From Candidatus Eisenbergiella merdipullorum (GTDB lineage: Bacteria > Bacillota > Clostridia > Lachnospirales > Lachnospiraceae): a stretch of DNA of 64,000 nt. Below are positions 43,810 through 51,242 of the stretch, one piece after another (the first letter of the stretch is position 1; each line of letters starts with the position of its first letter). Where the stretch lies: NCBI GenBank assembly GCA_019118445.1, contig DWYY01000058.1, forward strand, positions 1 to 64,000, in the 5' to 3' direction. A program made the translations under genes and the position numbers. A model generated the notes under the pieces. It had not been told where the DNA came from, searched no databases, and saw only the letters and a program-made list of their open reading frames with translations.

Positions 43810-44940
43810 ATGGTAAAATTGACACCGCCCATGGGGTGGAATTCCTGGAACACCTTCGGGGCAAATATCAATGAGGCGCTGATCAGGGAGACGGCGGATG
43901 CGATGGTGGATAACGGGCTGCTGGAAAAGGGATATGAATACCTGGTCATTGATGACTGCTGGTCCCTGAAAACAAGAGATGAAAAGGAAAGGCTGGTGGC
44001 GGACCCGGAAAAATTCCCGAGCGGAATGAAGGCTGTGGCGGATTATGTACATAGCAAAGGGCTGAAATTCGGTATGTATTCCTGTGCCGGAAATCTGACC
44101 TGTGCGGGTTATCCGGGCAGCTTTGAGCATGAATTCATTGATGCGGCGACCTTTGCGGAGTGGGGCGTGGATTTTCTGAAGTATGATTACTGCTATCACA
44201 GTCCCATCATCCACGGTCAGTATCTGTACCGCAGAATGGGCCTTGCCCTGGAAAACTGCGGACGTGACATCCTGTTTTCTGCCTGCTCCTGGGGAAGCGA
44301 CCAGACTCATGAATGGATCAAGACGTCGTCGGCTTCCATGTGGCGTTCCACCGGAGATATCATGGATACCTGGGAATCTGTGAAGGATCTGACGAAACAG
44401 CAGGAAAAGCTGCATCCCTATAACGGCGTAGGCTGCTTCAACGACATGGATATGCTGATCGTGGGAATGTACGGCGAAGGGAATGTGGGCCTGAAGGGCT
44501 GTACGGACACCCAGTACCGGACCCATTTTTCCATCTGGGCGCTCCTGGGTTCTCCGCTGATGATCGGCTGCGACATCCGAAAAATGAACGAGGCGACGAA
44601 GGAGATCCTCTGCAACGAGGAGCTTATCGCTATCAATCAGGACAGAGCCTGCCGTCAGCCGGTAAAACTGAACGGTGTCTGGTCAGGAAACGACATGATC
44701 ATCTATTCCCGTCAGCTGGAAAACGGCGATCTTGCCATCGGCCTGTTCAACCTGGGTGAAGAAAAGGGCGCCGCCCGCTTTAACCTGGATGAGCTCGGCC
44801 TGGGATTCTCCACGGGAAAGACGCTGGATATGCACGAGGTCTGGACCGGTGAAAACTTCCGTGTTGACAACTCCACGGTGATCCGTGAGCTGCCTCCTTT
44901 CGGCTGTGAAGTGTACCGAGCAAAGGTGGTAGATCTGTAA
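43810..44940 (+). CDS. Alpha-galactosidase, GH27 family
   Basis: 376 residues, no signal peptide, so cytosolic. TPPMGWNSWNTFGANI, LVIDDCW, FGMYS, VDFLKYDYC (nucleophile Asp126) and MWRSTGDIMDTW (acid/base Asp183) are GH27 hallmarks; a beta-sandwich C-terminal domain follows. It releases terminal alpha-galactose from raffinose-type sugars or galactomannan fragments. AAAGGAGG before ATG 43810. The stop overlaps a small zinc-binding gene by one base. No transporter or regulator is adjacent. Confidence 0.94.
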   Translation: MVKLTPPMGWNSWNTFGANINEALIRETADAMVDNGLLEKGYEYLVIDDCWSLKTRDEKERLVADPEKFPSGMKAVADYVHSKGLKFGMYSCAGNLTCAGYPGSFEHEFIDAATFAEWGVDFLKYDYCYHSPIIHGQYLYRRMGLALENCGRDILFSACSWGSDQTHEWIKTSSASMWRSTGDIMDTWESVKDLTKQQEKLHPYNGVGCFNDMDMLIVGMYGEGNVGLKGCTDTQYRTHFSIWALLGSPLMIGCDIRKMNEATKEILCNEELIAINQDRACRQPVKLNGVWSGNDMIIYSRQLENGDLAIGLFNLGEEKGAARFNLDELGLGFSTGKTLDMHEVWTGENFRVDNSTVIRELPPFGCEVYRAKVVDL

Positions 44941-45131
44941 TGTCCGTCTGTATCAAGTGCGGAAGGGATCTGAGCTATAACGAGATCGGGGCGTACCGGA
45001 AATTCGTGAACCGGGGAGCGAAGGAGTTCCTGTGTAAGCAGTGTCTTGCTGAAAAACTGGGCATCACCCCGGAGAGGATCGATCGGAAAATTGAAGAATT
45101 CAAACTGCAGGGCTGCACGCTTTTCGTATGA
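44940..45131 (+). CDS. Small four-cysteine zinc-binding protein
   Basis: 63 residues. CIKCGRD near the N-terminus (Cys4, Cys7) and LCKQCLAEKLGI (Cys32, Cys35) make a probable zinc ribbon; the rest ends in a helix and TLFV. No catalytic motif. Its ATG overlaps the alpha-galactosidase stop (TAATG), implying translational coupling, though the functional link is unclear. The end of the gene forms one arm of the terminator. Confidence 0.8.
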   Translation: MSVCIKCGRDLSYNEIGAYRKFVNRGAKEFLCKQCLAEKLGITPERIDRKIEEFKLQGCTLFV

Positions 45132-45152
45132 GAGGGAGTGCAGCCCTCTTTT
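45107..45152 (+). terminator. Terminator overlapping the zinc-protein gene end
   Basis: AGGGCTGCA inside the coding end pairs with TGCAGCCCT after the stop, followed by CTTTT. Confidence 0.8.
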
Positions 45153-45163
45153 GCTGCCGTCGG

Positions 45164-45496
45164 TCACAGCAGAAACAGATTGACAATTCCCAGCACTACG
45201 GAGGCGGTGACGAGAAGGCGTGCGATCAGACGGCCTTTTTCCTGTGCGGAGCGGATATATACGATCACGCCTGCCACGCTGATAAAACCGATCATCCAGG
45301 CGATGAGCCTTTCTATAAGGTAGTTTTCCGGAAGGCTGGTGGCGCTGATCACAGCTGTCAGCATGCCCCACGCCGCCATCACATAGAAAACGGCTTTCCG
45401 GACGCCGGGATTTTTTACCAGATACAGAAGGGACAGGCCCGCCGCGCTGATCAGGCTCATTGTCACAAACAGGATCATTAATATTCCTAATGCCAT
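45164..45496 (-). CDS. Small four-helix membrane protein, unknown
   Basis: 110 residues with four hydrophobic helices (about 3-25, 34-52, 62-80, 88-108) separated by short charged turns. No family recognised. AGCGAGGAAAAAGAT before ATG 45496. Separate from the two-component operon downstream of it on the same strand; it could be transcribed from a -10-like TATAAT at 45541-45546. Confidence 0.68.
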   Translation of the reverse strand: MALGILMILFVTMSLISAAGLSLLYLVKNPGVRKAVFYVMAAWGMLTAVISATSLPENYLIERLIAWMIGFISVAGVIVYIRSAQEKGRLIARLLVTASVVLGIVNLFLL

Positions 45497-45577
45497 ATCT
45501 TTTTCCTCGCTTTCTTTTTATGGTCTTATCTTAGCATGATATTATAAAGATAATTTCGAGGACATTCTGAAGAAGAT

Positions 45578-46630
45578 TTAAAGACAGGCGGGAATCTTCA
45601 TGGAAATTTCCAGGGAGAAATCCTCACGGCTTCGGCGGACTTCCAGCGTCCCGTCATAGTCAGCCGCAATGCGCCGGATGTTCTCCAGGCCAATCCCGGT
45701 GCTCTCAGGGCTGCTGTCGTATTTTTTCACGCCGTTTTTCTGGATGATAATCATGAGGTTTTCTTTGCCGGTAACAGTAAGCGTTACGGGCTGTGCCGGA
45801 TCCGCGTATTTTAACGTATTGGATGCCAGATTGTCGAAAATCCGGCGAAACGCGTAGATATCCGCCATTCCGGAAAAATCCGTAAGACCGGAAAAATCCG
45901 CTTCACAGGAGAAATGTCCCTCCAGGCTTTCCTCCCATTCCAGGGCCAGCTGCTCCAGCAAAAGCCGGATGTGCTCCACCTTTTCCGGATTCTGCCTTTT
46001 GCGTCCGGACAGACGGTCGGTCAGTTCCCGGATCTGCTCGGTCTTTGCCTGTATCAGATGAATATAATCACGTATGTCTGTTTCGCTCAGGCTGTGTCTG
46101 TCTGCCAGAAGCTGTGTATAGGAGATCATGGAGGTAAGGGGAGTGCGGATGTCATGTGACAGGGAACGGATCCAGGCGTCTCTTTCTTCCTTCATCTGCC
46201 GTTCTTTTCTGTCAAGCTCCCGTTCCGATTCCGCCAGGGCGTTGATTTTTTCTGCCAGTTCCGTCAGCTCGTCATTTCCTTCCAGAAGAATGGAAGCGTC
46301 CATATGGCTTGCCTGCAGGTCATCCACGCCGTGGATGATCTTCAGCAGATAAGCCATTCTCTGCCCCAGCAGGAACAGAAACAGGATCAGGAACAGGACG
46401 ACGGAAGCGGTGAGGCAGATGCTGCGCAGCCAGACTCCCAGCACGGTCTGCCCGGAAGGACTCAGAACCACGTCACGTCCTGCCAGGTAAGTGTCTGCCA
46501 TGGATTCGGAGGTAAAATAGAGAAAACAGAAGGTGAATGCAGATATGGCCAGGGAAAGCAGAAGATATTCCAGAATTTCCCCTGCAAGCCGTCTCCTTTT
46601 CTGAACTCCGCTTTTTTTGTCAGTCCGCAT
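45578..46630 (-). CDS. Sensor histidine kinase
   Basis: 350 residues. Two membrane helices (about 18-40 and 70-90) flank a short extracellular loop of about 30 residues, so it senses the membrane or a partner rather than a large ligand. A HAMP-like linker leads to the dimerisation domain with SLSHDIRTPLTSM (His159), then the ATPase with FDNLASNTLKYA (N box) and STGIGLENIRRI (G box). Its start overlaps the response-regulator gene by 11 bases. Confidence 0.93.
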   Translation of the reverse strand: MRTDKKSGVQKRRRLAGEILEYLLLSLAISAFTFCFLYFTSESMADTYLAGRDVVLSPSGQTVLGVWLRSICLTASVVLFLILFLFLLGQRMAYLLKIIHGVDDLQASHMDASILLEGNDELTELAEKINALAESERELDRKERQMKEERDAWIRSLSHDIRTPLTSMISYTQLLADRHSLSETDIRDYIHLIQAKTEQIRELTDRLSGRKRQNPEKVEHIRLLLEQLALEWEESLEGHFSCEADFSGLTDFSGMADIYAFRRIFDNLASNTLKYADPAQPVTLTVTGKENLMIIIQKNGVKKYDSSPESTGIGLENIRRIAADYDGTLEVRRSREDFSLEISMKIPACL

Positions 46631-47330
46631 AATACCCCTTTCCCCAGGCGGTCTTGATATACCGGGGGGTTCTGGAACTGTCCCCCAGTTTTTTCCGGAT
46701 ATTTTTGATATGTACCATGATGGCGGCGTCGCCCACGGCTTCTTCCTTCCAGATGCTCTGATAGATGTTTTCCAAAGAAAAAATTTTTCTGCGATGCGTC
46801 AGCAGAAGCTCCAGGATCTGATATTCCGTGACGGTAAGTCCGATCATTTCCCCGTTCCGGCTCACGGACTGGCTGTCTGTATCCAGAACCAGATCCTGAT
46901 ACCGGATTTTTCCCTGCCCTTCTTCCTGCAAAGGCGGCTGCTTTACCGCGGGAGTGTAGGTTCTCACACGGCGCAGCAGGGCCTTCACCCGAAGAAGAAG
47001 TTCGCCGTTGGAGAAGGGTTTGACAATGTAATCATCCGCTCCGGCGGAGAATCCGATCGTCTTGTCGGATTCTCCGGAATAGGCAGTGAGAAAGATGATG
47101 GGCGCAAACGTCCGTTTCCTCAGCTCGGCGCCGGCAGCAAAGCCGGATATCAGCGGCATATTCACGTCCAGGATATACAGCTCCACCGAGTCATCCGCCT
47201 GTTTGAGAACTTCCTCTCCGTTTTGGACGGCAATGACCTGATAACCTTCCTCTTCCAGCAGCATGCGGAGAACGTCCAGGATCTCCCTGTCGTCGTCCGC
47301 GATGAGTATTTTTCCGTTGTTCCGGTCCAT
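46620..47330 (-). CDS. OmpR-family response regulator
   Basis: 236 residues from ATG 47330 with GAGGGGGG; an ATG at 47351 is less likely. Receiver domain with ADDD, phospho-acceptor Asp55 (LYILDVNMPL), Thr and Lys (LTAYSG, YIVKPFSNGELLLRV); winged-helix DNA-binding domain with TVTEYQILELLLTHRRKIFSLENIYQ and KNIRKKLGD...YIKTAWGKGYYAD. It partners the kinase that follows and is third in the ECF sigma operon. Confidence 0.95.
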   Translation of the reverse strand: MDRNNGKILIADDDREILDVLRMLLEEEGYQVIAVQNGEEVLKQADDSVELYILDVNMPLISGFAAGAELRKRTFAPIIFLTAYSGESDKTIGFSAGADDYIVKPFSNGELLLRVKALLRRVRTYTPAVKQPPLQEEGQGKIRYQDLVLDTDSQSVSRNGEMIGLTVTEYQILELLLTHRRKIFSLENIYQSIWKEEAVGDAAIMVHIKNIRKKLGDSSRTPRYIKTAWGKGYYAD

Positions 47331-47351
47331 GCAGATTCCCCCCTCAGTCAT

Positions 47352-48821
47352 TTACTGAATTTCATCTGTCCCGCCGATCACCCGGATTTCCTCCGGATTC
47401 GCCTGTGCGGGCAGGCTTGCCGTCATGACCTGGAAACGTGCGAGGATGGCATCCCCGACGGCCAGGTCGGAAAGGGAAAGCTGCGTGTCTCCGTCCAGGC
47501 TCAGGACTTCGGCAGCATCATCCGGAATCAGGATCAGATTCTGATCTGTGATAATGCGGACGCTGCCATCCTCTCCGGTCTGGATATCCGTGATGACCGC
47601 ATAGGTGGGAACGGCGGTGTCCTTAGGAATCTCACAGAACACAACAAAGGCGTTCGCCATGGGTGGGATGCTCCTGGTCATGGCCGGGCTGATGTCCGCA
47701 TACAGGGTGTCTCCCACAGAGATATCGGAAAGTGCCTTTTCGCTGCAGTCCGAACCGGAGAGGATGAGGGTATCCTCCGTGAGGTTCAGAAGGACCTGAG
47801 GATAGGCCGCGCCTTCTTCGTCATTTTCCAGAAGGATCTGGCCGTTTTTGATCTGCGTTACCGTTCCGGTTACGCGGATGGAAGAAGATGCGTCGGACTC
47901 TGCCGCTGCAGCGGAGGAATCATCGGCTGATGAAGAATCCTGCGCCGCAGCATCAGCCTTTGCCACAAGACGTATTTCCTCCGGGCTGGTCTGCGCCGGG
48001 ATGCTCATGGTCATGATGGAATAGCGGACGAGGATGGTATCTCCGGCTGCCAGGTCGGAAACGGAAAGGGTCTTGCTTCCGTCCAGGGAAAGAACGGAGG
48101 TGTCTTCACCGGGGATCAGGATCAGGTCCTGATCGGTGGTAATGCGCAGGTAACCGTCGTCGCCGGTGCTGATATCCGTGATCTGCGCATAGGCGGGAAC
48201 CGCGGCGTCCTCCGGAATCTCGCAGAACACCGCAAAGGCGTTTGCCATGGGCGGGATGCTCCTGGTCATGGCCGGGCTGATGTCCGCGCACAGAGTGTCT
48301 CCCACAGCGATATCGGAAAGCGATCTTTCACTGCAGTCCGTGCCGGAGAGGATGAGGGTATCCTCCGTGAGGTTCAGAAGGACCTGAGGATAGGCTGCAC
48401 CCTCCTCGTCATTTTCCAGCAGGATCTGTCCATCCTCTATCTGCGTAACCGTTCCATAAACCCGGATGGAAGACGGAGCGGTGTTTTCCACAGCAGCGGT
48501 AGGATCCTCTGGGGAAGCAGGCTCAGTAGAATCATCAGTTGCAGTTTCTGCGGCGGTGAATGCCGCAGCTTCCGGCGTCTGTCCGTCGGAAGGGACCATA
48601 CGTGACTGGGATGCGGCATCGCCCTCCTGCGGTGTGCGCAGATCAGCGGGAAGAACCCTAAGAACGACGAAGCCCAGAACACAGGCGGCGGCAAGTGTAC
48701 CGATAGCAGCAATCCATTTTTTTTCCATATGTCTCTTTCCTTTCTTTATACCCTTCTGGACAGCGTTGGAAAGACCGTCCGGCAGGGGAATGTTCTGATA
48801 ATTTTCTTTTCCTTTATTCAT
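47352..48821 (-). CDS. Anti-sigma-factor-like membrane protein with duplicated extracellular domain
   Basis: 489 residues. A short cytosolic N-terminus, MNKGKENYQNIPLPDGLSNAVQKGIKKGKR, resembles the sigma-binding end of RsiV-like anti-sigma factors; one membrane helix follows (about 35-57), then a Ser/Ala/Glu-rich linker. The outside part has two copies of a domain of about 165 residues (about 118-285 and 312-485) with nearly identical stretches, for example LLENDEEGAAYPQVLLNLTED and ISPAMTRSIPPMANAF in both. It follows the sigma gene by 24 bases and precedes the response regulator by 21. Anti-sigma role is inferred from position and N-terminus. Confidence 0.8.
   Translation of the reverse strand: MNKGKENYQNIPLPDGLSNAVQKGIKKGKRHMEKKWIAAIGTLAAACVLGFVVLRVLPADLRTPQEGDAASQSRMVPSDGQTPEAAAFTAAETATDDSTEPASPEDPTAAVENTAPSSIRVYGTVTQIEDGQILLENDEEGAAYPQVLLNLTEDTLILSGTDCSERSLSDIAVGDTLCADISPAMTRSIPPMANAFAVFCEIPEDAAVPAYAQITDISTGDDGYLRITTDQDLILIPGEDTSVLSLDGSKTLSVSDLAAGDTILVRYSIMTMSIPAQTSPEEIRLVAKADAAAQDSSSADDSSAAAAESDASSSIRVTGTVTQIKNGQILLENDEEGAAYPQVLLNLTEDTLILSGSDCSEKALSDISVGDTLYADISPAMTRSIPPMANAFVVFCEIPKDTAVPTYAVITDIQTGEDGSVRIITDQNLILIPDDAAEVLSLDGDTQLSLSDLAVGDAILARFQVMTASLPAQANPEEIRVIGGTDEIQ
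47370..48470. repeat. Tandem domain duplication within the anti-sigma-like gene
   Basis: The segment at about 47975-48470 and that at about 47370-47882 encode the two domain copies; long stretches are nearly identical in DNA as well, pointing to a fairly recent internal duplication. Confidence 0.8.
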
Positions 48822-48845
48822 ACAAATGCGCTCCTTTCTTGAATT

Positions 48846-49319
48846 TCAGGCAAGAATGGCGGCCCTAAGCTTTCCGATGATGCGGTAAAGCCGGGTTTTC
48901 ACCGTACTTTCCGGAAGCTTCAGGATGGACGAGATTTCCCGGAAGCTCCTGTCCTCGAAATATTTCAGGATGATCAGGGACTTTTCATCCGGAGAAAGGG
49001 TGTCCAGCGCCTGGTACAGATCGAGCCTGTCATCCACGGAAAGGTCCTCTTCCCTGGCGGGAAGAGAGTCGTCAGGCTCCTGAAAATCGTACCGGTTCTG
49101 TTTTTTCAGAAGATCGCAGGCACAGTTGATGATGATGCGGCTCATCCAGGTGTCAAAAAATTCCGGCTTTTCCAGGCGCTTCAAATGGATGAAGCCCCGG
49201 TAGGTGGCCTCAGAGAGAATCTCCAGCGCGTCATGTTCGTTTTTGACGTAGCAGTATGCCAGCCTGTAGAATTTTGCCTGGGATTCCTCCATGCGCCGGG
49301 CAAACTGTTTTGCTGTCAT
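48846..49319 (-). CDS. ECF-type RNA polymerase sigma factor
   Basis: 157 residues from ATG 49319 with GAGGAA; an upstream in-frame ATG at 49355 begins in a repeated hairpin. Region 2 FYRLAYCYVKNEHDALEILSEATYRGF and DTWMSRIIINCACDLLKK; region 4 LDTLSPDEKSLIILKYFEDRSFREISSILKLPESTVKTRLYR. Related to SigV/SigW-type factors for extracellular stress. First gene of an operon with an anti-sigma-like protein and a two-component pair. Upstream is an unusual leader with repeated hairpins. Confidence 0.95.
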   Translation of the reverse strand: MTAKQFARRMEESQAKFYRLAYCYVKNEHDALEILSEATYRGFIHLKRLEKPEFFDTWMSRIIINCACDLLKKQNRYDFQEPDDSLPAREEDLSVDDRLDLYQALDTLSPDEKSLIILKYFEDRSFREISSILKLPESTVKTRLYRIIGKLRAAILA

Positions 49320-49326
49320 GAATATT

Positions 49327-49446
49327 CCTCGCTTTCTGCCGCCGCAGGGCGGCATTTTAATTCAGGAAGAATCCCGAAGGGATTCTTGCAGGAAGCCGGC
49401 CGCCAGGCCGCCTTCCGCCTCGCTTTCTGCCGCCGCAGGGCGGCAT
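49327..49446 (-). repeat. Duplicated hairpin leader of the ECF sigma operon
   Basis: A 29-base sequence at 49327-49355 recurs exactly at 49418-49446. Each copy contains the hairpin TGCCGCC CTGC GGCGGCA and, read on the minus strand, the AAGCGAGG that serves as ribosome site in the proximal copy. Between them lie two more stems, AAGAATCCC/GGGATTCTT and GGAAG/CTTCC around GGCCGCCAGGCC. The distal copy starts a 29-codon open frame (ATG at 49446). Confidence 0.85.
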
Positions 49447-49524
49447 GTCATTTCCTGTTTTCATCTATTAGACTGTCCGGGAAGAGAAATAGTTTGCGTT
49501 ATTTTCAAAAAAATGATAAAAGTT

Positions 49525-49554
49525 AGTATAGCATTGGAAAGTATAGCATTGGAA
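49525..49554 (-). promoter_or_regulatory. Tandem 15-bp repeat carrying two extended -10 elements
   Basis: A 15-base unit occurs twice head to tail (49525-49539, 49540-49554). Read on the minus strand each unit holds TGCTATACT, an extended -10, so the ECF sigma operon may have two adjacent starts. Confidence 0.6.
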
Positions 49555-49724
49555 TGAGAAAAAGAAAAGCGTTGGTACATGTCGCGTCTCTGCCGCGCAC
49601 ATGCTGCCTGCTGCGCGGCCGGGGCCGAAAGGATTTGACAGGCGCTGTCGGAAAGTCCTGCTGTCTGGAATTTTCTGCGCGCGGTCTCAGCGTAACACTT
49701 AGGTATGGAGGTAAAAATTTAAAA

Positions 49725-50525
49725 ATGCATTTTATCATATCTCCGGCGAAAAAAATGAAAATGGATACGGATACCCTTGCGCCCGCCGGCCTTCCAGTTT
49801 ATCTGGACCGAACGCAGGAACTTCTGGACTGGATGAGAAAAAAGAGCCTTTCCGAGATGAAGGCAGTGTGGAAGTGTTCGGATAAAATCGCGCAGGAGGC
49901 GTATACGCGGCTGGAGAAAACGGAGCTGAAGCAGGATCTGACTCCGGCGTTTCTTTCCTATGAGGGCATTCAGTATCAGTACATGGCACCAGCGGTGTTT
50001 GAGGACGGGCAGTGGGATTATGTGCAGGAGCATGTGCGTATTCTGTCAGGCTTTTACGGAATTCTGCGGCCGCTGGACGGGGTGGTTCCCTATCGGCTGG
50101 AGATGCAGGCGAAGGCGTCGGAGGCAGGCAGTCTGTACGCGTTCTGGGGACGGAGCCTGTATGAGTATCTGGCCGCAGAGACGGACTGCATTGTGAATCT
50201 GGCGTCCAGGGAGTATGCGGTCTGTGTGGAAAAATATCTGGAAAAGGAAATGCGGTATGTGACCTGCGTTTTCGGGGAAGAGCAGGGAAAGGCAGACGCG
50301 GGCCATGTCCTGAAAGAAGCCGAAAGGGCTTTTTTGCCTGTGATCCAGAAGGGCACCCATGCCAAAATGGCCCGCGGGGAAATGGTGCGCTTTGCGGCGG
50401 AAAACAGGATTTTGGCGCCGGAAGGGCTGAAGGACTTTAAACGGCTGGGGTATGAATACCGGGAAGAATATTCGGGAAAAGACCTATATGTATTCTGCAG
50501 GAGCGCTTTGGGCGGCAGGGATTGA
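49725..50525 (+). CDS. yaaA: Peroxide stress protein YaaA
   Basis: 266 residues from ATG 49725 with GGAGGT at 49707. MHFIISPAKKM at the N-terminus, then LYRDLTP-like KQDLTPAFLSYEGIQYQYM, SGFYGILRPLDGVVPYRLEM and VNLASREYA are the YaaA (DUF328) signature. In E. coli YaaA limits free iron and damage during peroxide stress. Single gene, probably on its own promoter; upstream open frame lacks a ribosome site. Confidence 0.94.
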   Translation: MHFIISPAKKMKMDTDTLAPAGLPVYLDRTQELLDWMRKKSLSEMKAVWKCSDKIAQEAYTRLEKTELKQDLTPAFLSYEGIQYQYMAPAVFEDGQWDYVQEHVRILSGFYGILRPLDGVVPYRLEMQAKASEAGSLYAFWGRSLYEYLAAETDCIVNLASREYAVCVEKYLEKEMRYVTCVFGEEQGKADAGHVLKEAERAFLPVIQKGTHAKMARGEMVRFAAENRILAPEGLKDFKRLGYEYREEYSGKDLYVFCRSALGGRD

Positions 50526-50648
50526 GTGCTGCAGCACGGCCGCGGCATTGACAGAACCTGTTTTTATGGCTTAAACTGGAAAGACGCAGAAGATGGAAAC
50601 GGCTTTTCGCGCGTGCCCTGGCACAAAGCGTTTTAATATGGAGGAAAA

Positions 50649-51242
50649 ATGTTTATCATTGCAGGTTTGGGAAATCCCAAAAAGGAATATGAAAATACCA
50701 GACACAATGTGGGCTTTGAAGTGGTTGACGCTCTGGCGGACCGTTATGGTATCCGGGTGATCGACAGAAAGCACCGGGCGCTGGTGGGAAAAGGAGTGAT
50801 CGAGGGGCAGAAGGTGCTTTTGGCAAAGCCCCTGACTTATATGAATCTGAGTGGTGAAAGCCTTCGGGAGATCATAGATTATTATAAGGAAGATCCGGAA
50901 ACGCAGCTTCTGGTGATCTGCGACGACATCAGCCTGGATGTGGGGCAGCTGCGCATCCGTAAAAAGGGAAGCGCGGGAGGCCATAACGGGCTGAAGAATA
51001 TCATTGCCAATCTGGGTACGCAGGATTTCATGCGGCTTAGGGTGGGCGTGGGAGAAAAGCCTGCGGGACGGGATCTGGCGGATTATGTGCTGGGGCATTT
51101 CTCCGTGCAGGAGAGAAAGGTCATGGATGAAAGCATCCATCAGGCGGCGGATGCGGCTGTGGCGGTCCTGACAGAAGGACCGGACGCGGCGATGAACCGG
51201 TATAATCAGAAGCGGAAAGAAATGGAGCAGAAACAGGAATGA
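50649..51242 (+). CDS. pth: Peptidyl-tRNA hydrolase
   Basis: 197 residues. FIIAGLGNPKKEYENTRHNVGF with catalytic His19, LAKPLTYMNLSGES, and VICDDISLDVGQLRIRKKGSAGGHNGLKNII are family motifs. It frees tRNA from peptidyl-tRNA dropped from ribosomes. AGGA before ATG. Its stop overlaps the mfd start (ATGA), the normal Bacillota pth-mfd pair. Confidence 0.97.
   Translation: MFIIAGLGNPKKEYENTRHNVGFEVVDALADRYGIRVIDRKHRALVGKGVIEGQKVLLAKPLTYMNLSGESLREIIDYYKEDPETQLLVICDDISLDVGQLRIRKKGSAGGHNGLKNIIANLGTQDFMRLRVGVGEKPAGRDLADYVLGHFSVQERKVMDESIHQAADAAVAVLTEGPDAAMNRYNQKRKEMEQKQE

Noticed and set aside
46617-47930. 437-codon open frame on the plus strand across the response regulator
   Set aside because: It is a shadow of two real minus-strand genes with conserved motifs.
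49327-49446. CRISPR array
   Set aside because: Only two copies of the repeat with one 62-base interval that is itself hairpin-rich; not a CRISPR pattern, and no cas genes.
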